Assembly: GCF_035222485.1 (NCBI RefSeq)
Contig: NC_085925.1
Coordinates: forward strand, 1-64,000
Source: Podospora pseudoanserina
Taxonomy: Eukaryota; Ascomycota; Sordariomycetes; Sordariales; Podosporaceae
DNA length: 64,000 nucleotides
Direction of reading: 5' to 3'
The position numbers and the translations under genes are program-made. The notes under the pieces were generated by a model, which was not told the origin of the DNA, searched no databases, and saw only the letters and a program-made list of their open reading frames with translations. Shown here one piece after another: positions 1-13,937 of this stretch (position 1 is the first letter of the stretch; every line of letters begins with the position of its first letter).

Positions 1-3000
1 CCCTACTATTATAGAATACTTAATATCCGATACTTTTATTCGTACGAGTAACCGACGTATTACCGCTACTTTATTATCTAATGTAATCCCGTACTTCTAA
101 TAAAGTACCTCGATATTTTCCTTAAACTAACCTAACCCCCTTTTTTTAATTATAATTAACCCAATAATAATTTTATCCAGTATAAATAATTCCTCCTTAA
201 CTCGTAAAATTAATTTTTATTTTCCTTTAGCGGTTCCTACCGCCTATAAAACTTTCGAGGAACCTTACATTTATTATACCCCTAGAAACCCCTATTTAAC
301 TTTCGTACGGTATTTAAATTTAAATCCCTAACCCTTAAAAACTAATCGCCTAACTTTATACTTTTCTTTTAAGCCTATTTATTTTCGAGTAAATCCTTTA
401 ATATATGTAGCTTTTTTAACCTATTAGGAAGTTTAGTTAGTTATAAAGTATTTCGTACGATACTATAAAATCTATAGGCCGGCGATTACTGGAACTCGTA
501 CCGTATATATTCCTTCCCGGACTTAATATATTTCAAAAAGTAAATTATATAATATACCTATAACTATAAAAACGCTTTAGTTATAACTTCTATATTTCGT
601 ATAATATCTTTCCTTCTTTCCCGCTCTTTTATAGTAACCCGCCGTTACTTTTTTTTATTAATAACTATATCGAAAGCTTCTTTATCTATAGCCTCCGGGG
701 TTACCGTATAATTTAACCTATTACCCTCCTCCTTTTCCCGCATATTTTCCGTACGAGCTATATTAAAAAACCGCTCTTTATATAATTTATATAACTCCTT
801 ACCCTCCTTACATCCGGCCTTATCTATCCGCCCGTTTATTATCCGGGAAAAAATAATCTTATAGTATAGGTTACTATCCTATATAAAATACTTTATTTTT
901 AATAATACTAAATTTATAGCTCCGGTAATTAACTTTCTGGCCGTACGATTTTTTATAAAAGAAAATAACCGATTTAGCTTTTACTCCGTCTCTCCCGGCT
1001 CGTCCGCTTTCCTAAATAAAGTCCCTTAATATCCTTAGAAACCCGTTATAGAAAATATATTATACGTTTGGAATATCGATATTAGTATTTAGGGCGGACG
1101 TAACTATAATAGTATTACCGTTTTTAATTTACCCTCGTACGATCTTACTTTTCTAAATACTATTTTTTATATTATTATAGTATACCGGATACTTAAGTAA
1201 GTATAAAAAAGCTTTAATAAAATAAATCGAGGGAAAATAAATAATAATTTTTGTATAAGGGTTACGGTTACCGATAAACTTAACTTATTAATTAAGGGCT
1301 TAGAGAATAGCCTCTTAATTTTTATATTTAACTATAAAGTATTTAATATTCGACCGGGATATAATAGACCGTACGATAATTACTTTTTATAAATTAAAAT
1401 ATAAACTTTTATAAAACCTTAATAAGTCCTAAGGTAGGAAGGTAGCTATTAGGAAAATTAATTACGTTCCGATTAAAGCTATATATTAGCCGATTTACCG
1501 GAGGAGTAATCGAAATTCGTATAACGAATTTAAAATAATATAATATTCATTAAAAATAATCCGGTCGAGCTATTATTATACGTTAAGCCTATTAATAAAG
1601 GTTTTAAACGTTTTAATAGTAAAGGCCTTTAGGGTTATAAAAATAACCTAATTAATTAAAACCCTTTTAAAGCTTTAAATCGTATAACCAATCTTTATTT
1701 CCTTATAACGCCGGGCTATATCTTTTTATAGTATTATAAAAGGAGAAATAATAATAGTAACCTTATCTTTCGTATAATAAGTTAGAAATAAAAAAATAAT
1801 ACTTTTTCTATTCTCTATCCCGGTAATATAAAGGATTAGGTAAAACCCTCGTATAATAAATATTAGTATTTCGCGTTAATTACTTTTAAAATTAATATTA
1901 AAGTTATTAAATATTTAATAGAAATAGCTTTTAATATTAAAGTTAGCTAGGTACTGGAGTCGTTTTTATCGTACGGTATAATATTAGTTTTAAAAGAAGT
2001 TAATTTTAGTTTATTAGAGGGTTAAAGTATTGTCCGAGCCGAAAGTAAATAGCTAATACTATAATTAATTAAGCTTTATAAACCACTATTATTATACGGT
2101 ATACCCTAACCTTCCTTAGTTAATATACTTAGTATATACTATTCCGGTAATCCTTTCCAAATAGTTAGTTTAGGCTATAATAATAGGATTAAAGCCCTTA
2201 TTTTCGTTATCCTCGTCGTAACTAAAATTAGACCCGTTATAATTATCGGACGACGGTACTATCTTATTTTCTAATAAGCTTTTTAGGATAAAATAAATAA
2301 GAAATTAATAGGTAATATCTATAGTAATATAACGCTAAGGCCGAATATTAATTTTAGATCCGAAATAACGCTTTATATATAATAAAAGGGCCTAGCTAAC
2401 TTTATTGGATAACTATTAGTTTTTTAAGTTACCGGAGGATATATTTAAATTAATTACCCTAAACTCGATATTTTTAGACGGTCGTATAAATTTAGAATCC
2501 TAAAAGAATAAGGTAAGGGTAGAGGCTCCGTCGAGCTAATATTATAAACTAAAGTAAAAGAGGTAGATAAGTTAAAAGTATTATACGACGCTTATATTTA
2601 ATTCCCTTAGGAAATAACGGTAAATAACTTTAAGCTATCCCGTATAGTTTAACCTTTTATAGTACCGTAATACGATTATAATTATACCGTATTAAATAAA
2701 TATATTTTTAAGCTCTTTAACCGGTATATTATAGACCTTTATACTTAAAAGCTTTATTGTATAAGGCGGTAACCCTAATAATAAATAAATAGCAATAAAA
2801 AGAAAGGATTAAAGTTTATTTACCCGGTTTAAGTATAATTAGGCCTCGGTCGTATAATAAATATAATTATTACCCTCTTCTCTTAACTAAAGTTAAGTAA
2901 GGAATAGATTTTCGGTAATTCGTTATATAATTTAATTTTAAGGCCGCTAAAAGTATATATTATTAGGATCGGAAAAAAAGGAATACCTAATCTTATTCTA

Positions 3001-4871
3001 GCTTATATTATCCTTTAAATTATCCTAGGGAATCTCCGGGATAGGAACGTCCGATATTAATAAAAAAGTTAGGTCTTAGACCGTACAATTAATTTTATTA
3101 ACTAAAATATATATTATCTCGGCCAGGGTATTAATAGTAGTAGAGATATCCTAGTATATAATAGTAGTATCGTTAAACGTAAGCTTATTTTCGGATACCG
3201 TAAAGCTATTAATCGTTATACTATACGTATAAGCCTTTAAAACCTAGTCTATCGGTATAAAGTAATTACTTTAGTAAACCCTAATTATAAACCTCGAGAC
3301 TTTAAAGTAAATAATATTAAAGAGATTTAGCTTTTTACTTACCTTTTCTAGCTAAATAAACTTGTAAAATAAGTATTATACGATAAAGGCCCTACCGAGG
3401 GTAACGATAGTAGAAAAGAATAATATAAAATCGGACGGGGTATACTACTTTCTATTATCTTTTAAGGCTATAATAACTAGGGTAAAGAGGAGAGCGCTTT
3501 CGTACGACGACTGTAAAAAAGAATAATCTAAAAGTCTAATAAGAAAATTAATAAGTATTTAATCTAATAACTTTTATCCGGCCTTATCGCTACCGTAGTA
3601 AAACTCCTATACTATTTATATAATAATCTTTAAACTTTTAGTCTAGCTAGCGTTTAAATTATACGGTAGTCGATCCTATTAATTCTAACTCTATATACAG
3701 TAAATATACCTAAAAATCGTTTTTTAAATAAAAAAATATTTCTATATTATATAAGGGGCTAGGCTATTACTATTAAAAGGCTTAAAAGGTTTTTAATTAA
3801 TCGTTTTTTTATTAACTTTAAATAGAACCGGGTAACCGACTTTATCGGACGACGATCTTATTATTATATCGGTAGTAACTTAATTAATTCTCTTTTAGAT
3901 TTTTTAAAGTACTATAAAAGTAATTAAGTTTTTACTATCTAACTATCTTTCGTTTAGGTTAAGAGAAGTCGTACGATATAAGGCTTGCCGGTCTAAAAAC
4001 CTAAAGTAATATACCTAATTTATTTTATTTAATTAAGGATTTAAAGCTAATCGTCCCTTATTTACTATAATAGTTATTAATATTTATTAAAGGGTTAAAT
4101 TAATTATATAATAAAATATTATAAATTACTTTTTTTATTTTTAAGTTTATTATACGAGGTCGGGACTCCTAATTACCGGCTTTATTAATCGTACTTTAAA
4201 ATATCCGGTAACTAATCGGCTTTTAAAGAAACGCTAATAATATATTTTAATTAATTAAGGTCCTTAATATTATTAGGCAGCCTTAATATTTCTTCCTTTT
4301 ATATTAAAATTAATTTAATTATATTTTATATAGTAATACTTTTATATTACCCTTTTAATCCGTACGATATAAACGTAAGTCTCGTACTTTAATTTATTAA
4401 AAAACGGCTTTTTTAGTTCTAGAATTAGGTTAATTACTATAGGAGGAAGTATAAAGTTTATAAAGTTTTATTATTTTCGAAAGACGGCTAATAAATTATT
4501 ATATTTTCGTACAATACCTAGTTTATCTATAACTATAATATTTTTATAGGACGTATAAAGATAAATAAGTACTTTATCTATAAAAATAGTTACCTTATAT
4601 TTCCTATAAACGAGAATTTAAAAGCAGGGGATATAAATAAAAGGTTTTATTTTAATATAATAATAATAGTAATATAATTGTTATATACGATACGAAATAT
4701 TATTAAATTAAAGTTTATTACTAATTTTCTTTTCGTAAAGGATACCCTATTAAAAGTAGAATAGATTACGTATAAGTAGATAAAGGGAGTACGGTGTGGT
4801 TACCGGAGTCTAGGTCACGTACGATAATTAGGAAAGTAATAGCGTACGATTGCCGGGGTTTAGATCTTTAA
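1..4871. repeat. RIP-degraded AT-rich repeat, family not identified
   Basis: About 4.9 kb of very AT-rich sequence with TpA in excess, CpA/TpG almost absent and isolated CG-containing words such as CGTACG left over. Every frame is full of stops and no open frame of useful length exists. This is what heavy RIP leaves behind. I found no LTR end, polypurine tract, reverse transcriptase motif or inverted terminal repeat that would name the family, although a repeated element is implied because RIP acts on duplicated DNA. No gene is supported here. Confidence 0.75.
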
Positions 4872-5570
4872 CCTTTTCTTCTAAATCCCTTAGTAGGCTA
4901 GCTATATAATAGAGCCTTATTATTCCGATCTTAGAGTCTAGCTCCCGTACGGTATCGAGGAACGCCTGGGCACGAAGGCAGTGGCTTGCGGTTACGAGGG
5001 TCTGGCTCCCGTACGGTATCTAGAGACGCCTGGGCACGAAGGCAGTGGCGTGCGGTTGCGAGGGTCTGGCTTCCGTACGGTATCTAGGGACGCCTGGGCA
5101 CGAAGGTAGTGGCGTGCGGTTGTGAGGGTCTGGGTGTTTAAAAGCAGATCTTTTCTTCTAACTTCCTCGACCGGCTAGCTATATAACAGAGCCTTGTTAT
5201 TCCGATCCAGGAGTCTGGCTCCCGTACGGTAGTCGGGGCATGCCTGGGCACGAAGGTAGTGGCGTGCGGTCGCGAGGGTCTGGCTCCCGTACGGTATCTA
5301 GGGACGCCTGGGCACGAAGGTAGTGGCGTGCGGTTGCGAGGGTCTGGCTCCCGTACGGTATCCAGAGACGCCTGGGCACGAAGGTAGTGGCGTGCGGTTG
5401 CAAGGGTCTGGCTCCCGTACGGTATTCAGGGACGCTTGGGCACGAAGGCAGTAATGTGCGGTTGCGAGGGTCTAGGTGTTAAAAGCAGACCTTTTCTTCT
5501 AACTTCCTCGACCGGCTAGCTATATAATAGAGCCTTATAATTTCGATTAAAGCGTCTGGGTTCCGTACGG
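4872..5570. repeat. Satellite with 64-bp units and higher-order structure
   Basis: A GC-richer tandem array inside the AT-rich flank. The word GTACGGTA recurs at 4947, 5011 and 5075 (64 bp apart), then at 5224, 5289, 5353 and 5417 (65, 64 and 64 bp). A ~80-bp spacer containing GGCTAGCTATATAA precedes each block (about 4872-4951, 5151-5229) and follows the last (5491-5570), giving a higher-order repeat of 3 + 4 units. Units differ by only a few bases, several of them C/T or G/A. The short frame readable through it on the minus strand is only the repeat read out and is not a gene. Confidence 0.85.
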
Positions 5571-5859
5571 TAAGGTTTAATTAAAAGATATAAATATTTG
5601 GTTCTTAAACGGTTTTATAGTAGGCCTATCGTACGATAAAATAATATAAATATTATATAATAGTATTAAAATATTATATAATAATTATCCGGGGTTTATA
5701 AAGTTATCGGTTATAGGTATTATCGTTTAAAAAGTAATATAATCTTTAGGTATAATAACTAAGCGGTATATACTATTTTAAAGTTTCTTAAAATACGGAT
5801 TTAATTCTTATTAATATTTTTTTTTAATAAACTTTTAATCGTATAAACCAATCGACTTT
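5571..5859. other. RIP-degraded spacer between satellite and chromovirus
   Basis: AT-rich, stop-filled sequence between the satellite and the first LTR. The last five bases (5855-5859, ACTTT) are the left target-site duplication of the downstream retrotransposon. Nothing else is recognisable. Confidence 0.6.
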
Positions 5860-6279
5860 TGTTACAGTTAAGCCAACAGGCAGGACGGACTATATGCGGG
5901 GCACAAGACGCACAGACAATCGCTAGTAGGACCAATCAGGGCAAGGCTACGCGATTATAAGCAATAGACTAGGAAGACACAGTAATCGCGGCAATATAAC
6001 TAATAGGGAGTTATAGAGGATTATAGCGATTATTACGATTATTAAAAATAAGCGGAATAATTACTATAATTAAGGCTTAGCACGAGGTCTATATATATAG
6101 AAGAACTAACTATATAAATAAATAGTTCCGCAGTATATAATTTAAACTTATATTTACGGTATTTAGTATTTATATTAAAATATTTTATTATATACTATTT
6201 AGCTATACCGAACTATAATTATTTAGAAGTGCCTTCGACTAATATCCCTTTTAGAGGTTCTAAATAGGGGTTTATTATA
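5860..6279 (+). repeat. 5' LTR of element 1
   Basis: Starts TGTTACAG (TGTCACAG before C-to-T change) and ends TTTATTATA (TTCGTCACA before change). It is 420 bp, the same length as the 3' LTR. The 3' ~230 bp match all other LTRs in the window, while the first ~190 bp are specific to this element. The sequence after the LTR (6280 onward) shows no primer-binding site that I recognise. Confidence 0.92.
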
Positions 6280-6289
6280 CGTTATATAC

Positions 6290-7700
6290 TCACTTTAACT
6301 TTATTACGGATAAATTAAAAGTATTTTTTTACTACTATAGCCGGACTTAAGAATATTTAGATAGGAAGCGTCCTACCTAGCTTAAGTAGCGAGGGACCTT
6401 TTACTAGCATTAGACCTGCACTTACTACTATAGAACAGGTCGTTAAGCGCCTTAAGGAGCTTAAGGAAGAGGCTTAGTAAACCCGGGAGTAAATTATTAC
6501 TATTATAACCGCATTTAAATTAACTATTAAGTTCCCGGTACCGGAGCGCTATAGAGGAGAAAAGGCAGAGCTTAAAGGATTTTTAATTTAACTTAAAATC
6601 TATTTTCGTTATTACCTAAACTAGTTTACTAACGAAGAATTAAAGGTAATCTTCGAGGCTACTAAATTTAAGGATAGGGCTCTCGCGTAGTTTAAGCCTA
6701 TCCTCGATAACTACTATAAGTAGGAGCCGGAGGATTAAAAAAAGATTACCGTAGAATACTTCGAAAGCTATCGTATCTTTAAAACTAAGCTTAAGAAAGT
6801 ATTTAGGGAGTATAATAAAGTAAGGCGCGCGTAGGAAAGGCTTATAAACCTACGTTAAACGTACTTAGCGGCTAACTATACGGCTCTATTTAAAATCGAT
6901 AGCCTACGTAGTACTATTAACGATAAAAGGTTAATATAGTTTTTCTATAACGGCCTTAAAGAAAAAGTAAAAAATAAGTTATATAAAGAGTTAAAGCCTA
7001 ATACTATCGATAAGTATATCGCTATAGCTATTCGGATCGACGATCGGTAGTTCTAGCGGCGTATAGAGAAAAGAGGTAGTAAGGGTTATTACAGTAATAA
7101 TAATAATAAAGGATATTTCGGTAATAACTATTTTAATAATAAGTAAAAGAGAAAATACTTTAGTATTAGCTACTCCGGCATTATATACGTAGGACCGATA
7201 AAGGTCGACGCTATATAGTAATAGAGACTATAAAGCCGGGGCTAAGGTAAAGATAACCTTAAGTATTTTAATTACGGTAAAGTAAAATACTTTAAAAAGA
7301 ACTATAGGGTACCTAAACGGCTCGGATAAAAGAAAGAAGTCGCATTAACTATTATATTAAAAGGACCGAGGGTTATAGAGGTAATAGCTATCGGGTACTA
7401 ATAAGGTAAAGCGGTAAGCTCCGAAGAAAACTCTAACTAGTACGTTAAATAAGAAGATATAGAGTTCTAGGAGGTAAAAGAAGTTCTGGAAAGGCTAAAG
7501 GTAAAGTATAAGGAAAGAGATCTTTAGATATAAGTATTATAGGATTAGCTAGTATAAATCGCTATAGAAGTTACTACGGAGGTTACTAAAGACAAGGGTC
7601 TTACGTAAGGACCTACTAAGTAAACGATATTAAAGAAATAATATAGTAAGTACGGAATTACTATCTTATAAAATATATTATAGCCTATAAAGCTTTTATA
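6290..7700 (+). pseudogene. Decayed gag (capsid plus CCHC zinc knuckle)
   Basis: Read in frame, the remnant resembles fungal chromovirus gag. The clearest piece is a zinc knuckle near 7259-7306, where the frame reads KYFNYGKVKYFKKNYR. The expected C-X2-C-X4-H-X4-C cysteines are tyrosines and the histidine is also altered, matching G-to-A (RIP) change of TGC codons. Homologous decayed segments occur in elements 2 and 3 and, on the minus strand, at 16390-16920. Many stops; no product is possible. Confidence 0.8.
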
Positions 7701-9827
7701 TAAGAGCTAGGAAAAATATTAGAAAAGTAGGAAAGTTATTAGTATTAAGATCGCGAAATTATTAAGGGATATATTAATACCTATATAATATATATCCTAT
7801 AAGGGAAATACGGTATAGCTTTATCCTAAATATCCGGAGTATTAAAGAGTACCTTAGTTTTAATATATTATATACGGATATATAGAGTACTATTAAAGTA
7901 AGTCGCTATATAGCTATTAGCCGGTACGTAAAGTAAGTAAGGAAAGTAAACTATAATTAATTAAAAGGATTATAGCCCGATAGGAAAAGGCTTAATAGGA
8001 GGACCTAAACGATTATATTTTATAAAAGGTTTAGGACCCGGTTAAATTAAAGGATAGCCTTTAGGTTATATAAATCGTATTAAAGTATATAAAGTATTAC
8101 GTTAAATACGTAAACGGTTAAAATATAAATAATAATATACGTTTATAGAAGAAAGTAATATTAGGATAGTACCTAAGCTTAAACTATATTATATATCTAT
8201 AAAAGAAAGTTAAGTAATATTATTAAACTAAAACGCTTAAGACTAAATAGAAAAACTATTATCGAGTATAAATACGAAAGAATATTAAAGATAGAAGATA
8301 GGAGAAAGCTAGGCGGATATAATTAAAAGATTTTATATTACTAAATAACCCGGGGCAGGAAAACGCTTTTAAACGATATAACCGCTTAAGAAACGATTCG
8401 CGGCCTTTCGCGGGAGCTATTAACCTTTAACGGATTACAAACGATATTTTTAAAGGTATTAATATAAGGCGAAGGTATAGGATAACGACCCGGCGCTTAT
8501 TAATAAGGTCGTTATTATATAGGAAAAAAGTAAGAAAGATAAATGCCTTTAGATTACTATACGATAGAGGGATCTCTAGGTAGTGGTATTAGTAAACGGT
8601 AGTGCGGAAACGAATTTAATTTCGCTATAGTTCGTGTACTAGGCCTATATACTATAAAAGAAAAAGAAAGAATAGATAGTTATATAAAGTCCATTTCCTA
8701 CGTAAAAGGTCTATAGGGAGATACTATCCCTAGATATTATAGTCGAAGGAAAAACGATATTAATTATATTTAATATTATAGATATAGGACCCTCGAAAGA
8801 TATAATTTTAAAGTAACTATAGTATAAAGATTATAACCTAGATATCGATTAAAGGAATAGTAGTTACCTACGACTAAAAGAGCTTTAAAAGTATTTAATT
8901 AACGATAGAAGATTAGGAGTACGTACGGAGTAAAGTGTAGGACGAGCATCCTCTACGGTACTACCGTAAAAAGTATAGGAAGTAATAATATATTTTATCG
9001 ATATAAGCGGTAAAATCGAAGAAGTAAGGTTAACGACGTTAGTAGAAATATCGGAGGTTAATAAATACGCTTATTATAATAATATAAAGAAAGGTAAGAA
9101 AAAGGCGGTACCGGTAGAATATCGAGAATACTTAGCTTTTACGGCTAAATATTTAGAGGGGCTTCTAAAGTAAGGACCGTAGAACTACGAAATTAAATTA
9201 AAAAAAAAAGCTAAACTATAGCTATTTAAGGTCTACTATATTAATAATAAATAAAGTAAGGAATTACGGAAGTACTTAAATAAGAACTTAAAGAAAGGAT
9301 ATATTAAGGAGTCTATATCGCTAGTAAGATACCCCGTATTTTTTATACCGAAGAAGGACAGTAACTTATAACTATATATAGATTACCGGTAATTAAATAA
9401 CGAGACGGTAAAAAATAGTTATCCGCTACCGTTAATATTTAGGTTACGGAGTTAATTAGTAAGGGCACGATACTTTATATACTTAAATATACCTGTCGGG
9501 TACGCCTATATATAAATTAAAGAAGGAAACGAATAGAAAATAACGTTTCGTATACCCTATAGTTATTTCGAGTATTTTATAATATTATTTAAGTTAATTA
9601 ATACGCCCGTAACGTTCTAATCTCTCGTTAACTATACTATACGGAAGTACCTCGATAAGATAATAATATACTATTTCGATAACGTTCTTATTTACTTATA
9701 TACTTTAGAGGAGTATAAGCGATATATACGAGAGATACTCGACGCGCTATACGGAACCGGACTCTCTATTAATAAGGAAAAAAGCGAGTTTTATATATAG
9801 AAAATAGTATACCTAAGATATTTAATA

Positions 9828-11690
9828 ACGTATATTATAAGCGAGTGCACCATATAAGCGAGTGCACTACTTTCCACCACCCTACGAATACTATCCTCAA
9901 TTACACCACATCAGCACAAGGAATTAACTATAATTACATTAGAAACAGCTGAATCTGAGGCATCTGCAGCTTCCTAGCAAGTGCGCGCATTATGGCCAGG
10001 CTTGCCGTATATATTATAGCACTGAACCTTCGTACGAGCCTCCCCTGCATTACTACTATCCGGCTACGTTTCTTACACTCCCTCCTTATCCACGGCCTTC
10101 TAATCTAATAAATCCTGTGCCTCTTATATAGTAAGTGACCCTCTAAGCCTTATACGTGTTTTTTTAGCTTTCCGGCGCTTACTTAATACCTTATTGGCCT
10201 TACGGAGCGAAGAGACCTCTGCACGAAGGAGAGCTACTTAGTATATTATAGCCGTTATACCTTTAATAAGCTAGTCTACTGTAGCCAGTATTAAAGTCGG
10301 GGAGCTATTTTAATGGTTAGTAATGCGAGTCTTAATAAGCGTTAATTGTAAATTGGCTTCTCGAGGGTTATGTAGTGTTTGGGAGACCCAAGGTTATGTA
10401 GTGCCGGGCCGTAAGTTTGGAGGTGTTAGCGTATAAAGCTTTATATTTAGCTTAGAAAGTACCCTCTCTGGATCGTACGGTATAAGGCTAGCGCCCGCAA
10501 AGCTACCCTATATATTCTTCTTTATTATAGAGACAAAAAAGGCCTCGCGGAAGGTATAGAGGAACTCGAGCTTGCTTATATAGTTAATATACATACGTAT
10601 TAAGTCTTCGATCTGGCGACCGTACGCCTGTTTTAGCGGCCTAAAGTAGCTAACATCGAGTGGCTAGAGGAAGTGGGAGGAGTATGGAGGTATATAGAGC
10701 GTAATAATGTTATTTTGCTGGTAGTAGCGTTCGAATTCGGTCGAGTAGTGGCTTTCGTGGTTATCGAGGATTAATAACCGGTATTTGCCTTTTGTACGGG
10801 ACGCTATATAATAGTCAAAGTGCTTGATCTAATCTAGGCTTACCGGATTGGTAGTCTATTTATTATCGGTAGTTGCGATACGCTAGGTAGACGGTAAATT
10901 GTATTCGGTATACTAATTGGCAAAGTAATACTATACGGTTAAAATAATAAAAGAAGGGATAGCCTAGCCGAGGGTATTAATTCCTTAGATTACCGTTGCC
11001 CATTCGCGGTTACTAGGCTGGACTAGTTTTGCCTTGCTAAGGCCGTCCGAGGTTATAACTACTATACCCGCGAAGATAATACCTATTATAAATCTAGTCT
11101 CGTCGAAGTTATAAATATCGTTATCTATAATACCGTATTTAGCTTTAGTATTCCGTATAAGCGCAAACCATTCGGTAATAACCTTTAGATCCTCGCATTT
11201 AGCCCTCTAGTAGTCGTATCTATACATAAAACGCGTACGGAGCTATAGCTAGCGTTTAACGAAGTTATGTGCCTAGAGCTTGCTAACAGGGGGCGCGTCG
11301 CGTACGCGTAGCAGTTAGTTGGCTATATCTTCCATACTACGTAATCTTGGTGGAAAAGCTCGCGCATATAGCTTAATAATATATTGAACAATAGCATCCT
11401 CTTCGGATTAAGTAAGCTTCTTCGATTTAGGCGTAGTATCGCGTCGTGCAGGCTGGCCAGCGCATCGTCGTAAGAGAGTCGTATGGTGGACGTTATAGAT
11501 CTTTCTTGCGGCTCGGAGGCTAAGATTTTTATTTTTTTCAAGAGCTTCGAGGGCTAAGATCACCCTAGCTTCCTTTAAAGTAAAAGGTATATTAGGTTGT
11601 ATAGAAAAAGTCGATGTTAGGTGGAAGGATAGTGCGTCGCTTAAAAAGTGGTGCACTCGCTTATATAGTGCACTCGCTTATAATGTACGT
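9828..11690 (-). mobile_element. Fot1/pogo-like DNA transposon nested in element 1
   Basis: A 1,863-bp element with terminal inverted repeats starting ACGTA and ending TACGT, flanked by TA duplications (9826-9827 and 11691-11692). Each end carries two direct copies of ATAAGCGAGTGCAC, probable transposase-binding sites. The boundaries are confirmed internally: related element 2 has the uninterrupted site at 57231-57243, reading TTAATATCGC, where element 1 has TTAATA, the insert, then TATCGC. It encodes a decayed pogo-type transposase on the minus strand. It is less RIP-altered than its host element, so it probably arrived later. Confidence 0.93.
9870..11656 (-). pseudogene. Fot1/pogo-type transposase remnant (HTH, CENP-B, DDE, zinc-knuckle tail)
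   Basis: Reading the minus strand from 11656, an N-terminal helix-turn-helix contains LSLRAARKIYNVHHTTL followed by GQPARRDTTPKSKKLT, typical of pogo/Fot1 transposases. A stop (TAA at 11408-11410, CAA in intact relatives) ends this frame. Beyond it are recognisable DETRFIIGIIFAG (near 11070-11110) and later ILDNHESHYSTEFERYY and PYSSHFLQPLDV, the DDE-domain landmarks. The C-terminus near 9980-10022 reads CYNIYGKPGHNARTC, a degraded CCHC knuckle found in this family. Several nonsense codons make it non-functional. Confidence 0.88.
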
Positions 11691-13937
11691 TATCGCTAAA
11701 TAAAGTTCGTATAAAACTAAAAAAAATTACGGTAGTAAAAGACTAGCTTACGCTATAATTATAAATATACGTTAAGGAATTTTTAAGGTTTATAAACTTC
11801 TATCGGATATTTATTTAAAGCTATGTAGGTATTATAAAGCTACTTAATTACTTAACTAAAAAGGACGTGGAATTCCGGTAAAGGTAGAAAGAAAAGTAGG
11901 CCTTTTAGGAGCTAAAAGAGGCTATTCTAAAGGACCCGGTACTTAAATTACTAAACCCTAATCGATTATTCGAAGTCGAGGTAAATATATTAAACTATAC
12001 TATTAGTAAATAGTTAAGGTAGCGAGACAATAACGGTAAGCTATACCCGGTAGCTTTCTTTTCGAAAAAACTTAATAAAATACGTTAAAACTATTTAATC
12101 TATAATAAAGAACTATTTATTATTATCGAAGCGTTCGAGGAATAAAGACTATACTTTAGCGGTACTAAGTATAAAGTATAGGTCTATACGGACCATAAGA
12201 ATCTACGGTACTTTACTATTACGAAGGTCCTTAACGCGCGGTAAATATAATAATTAGAGTTTCTCTCGGAATTTAATTTTTAAATTAATTATAAAAAGGG
12301 TTCGGAGAACGTTAAGGTAGACGTACTTAGCCGGCGAGCCGACTACTATAAGGATATACCTAGGGAGTTACTATTACTATTTAAGGAGGCGCTAGATAGT
12401 ACCTTTAAGTATCTACTATAGCTATAGATAGAGTATTACGTAATATATTACGAGAAAACTACTTTTAGTAAATATTAAGGGAAGTTAGGTAACGATATTA
12501 TAAAATAATATTAGTAGGAAAAGCTAAAGCTATAGGGTATTTAAAAGGATAGTTAGGGAAGACTATAGTATAAAAATCGAGCGTACGTAAGGCTAGGTAA
12601 TAAAACGGTATTAGTAATAGAGATTTATATATTAAAGCTCGGAGGATATATAGGTATCGTTAAAACTATAAAAAAGATTAAATAATACTTTAATTAGTTA
12701 GGGATTAAGGACGACGTTAAGGAAACTATTTAATTATACTATATATATAAGAGAACGAAGGTTATAAGGTATAAGCCTTATAGATTTCTAAAGCTATTAC
12801 CGATAGTAAAACGGCTATAAAGTTTAATTACGATAAACTTTATTATTAAATTATTAAAGTTTAAAAATACGGTAACCGGCGTTAAGTATAATAATATATT
12901 AATAGTAATCGATAAGCTTATTAAATAGGTATACTTTTTACTTTATAAAGAGACCTGGTTAATAAAATAATTAACGGATATAGTACTATAGTATATTATA
13001 TTAATATATATATAGTTAAAGGAGTTTATTATAAACCGCGATACTAAATTCGTATCGAAGTTCTAAAAAGCGTTAATAACGAAGCTAAGGGTAATAAGTA
13101 AAGCGTCTTTAGCTTACTACTTTTAAATAAACGGTTAAACGGAACGGCTTAATTAAATCGTAAAATAGTACCTACAGAATTATATTAATTTCGAATAAAA
13201 CAATTAAGTTAAACTATTACTTATAATATAGTTAATATATAATATATTATTAACTAAAACGATTAAAGCTATACCGTTTTTTATAAACTTCGGTTACGAG
13301 GTAAACCTACGGTAAGGACCTACGGTTAAAGTACTTAGGGCTAGGGTTAAGGTAAATAAAATATATATATTTTATAGTAAACTTAAGTAAAAACTAAAGT
13401 TTATAAGGGAAAGGATACGGAAATACTATAATACTAAAAAGTTCGAAGGACCTTACCTTAAAGAAAGGAATATAATATTCTTTTCTATACGTAATTTACG
13501 TATTAAAAGACTTAATAAAAAGCTAAACTATAGGAAAGTAGGCCCGTTTAAGGTTAAAAGGAAAATATCGGAAACGGTATTTAAACTGGAGCTACTCCGT
13601 ATAATACGTTTACGGTTATATATTTTTTATATCTTACTTCTAGAGCCCGTACTATAGGTAAGTAAGGCTAATATATAGGTAGTAGCGAAGGACGAAGAAA
13701 AAGAGTATAATATAGAAAAAATATTAGATTTACGGTTTAATAAAGGTAAATTAAAGTATTTAGTTAGTTAATTAAAATATTCGGCTATAAATAACTTATA
13801 GGAACTATAGGTATACTTTAATTACCTAAATAAGTAAAAGGAATTTTATTAACGATATCTAGACCGGCTAAAACCTAAGTAAGTAAAAAGACTTAGCCTT
13901 AGCCTATAGCTAAATAACTATAAAATAAAGTTAAAAA

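Larger units (their letters stand above)
8580..13800 (+). pseudogene. Decayed pol: RT, RNase H, integrase, chromodomain (interrupted)
   Basis: Landmarks are readable between RIP stops. A reverse transcriptase box reads LYIDYR-stop-LNNETVK (about 9369-9420). The catalytic YxDD box has decayed to YFDN near 9672. RNase H reads YTDHKNLRYFTITKVLNAR (about 12185-12240). The integrase core is seen at VIDKLIK (about 12905) and NRDTKFVSKF (about 13030-13060). A chromodomain-like EKILDLRFNKGKLKYLVS lies at about 13714-13770. The frame is split by the nested DNA transposon at 9828-11690. The chromodomain places the element among chromoviruses. Confidence 0.85.

Noticed and set aside
5197-5403. 68-codon frame in the satellite
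   Set aside because: Translation simply repeats with the 64-bp unit; no independent support.
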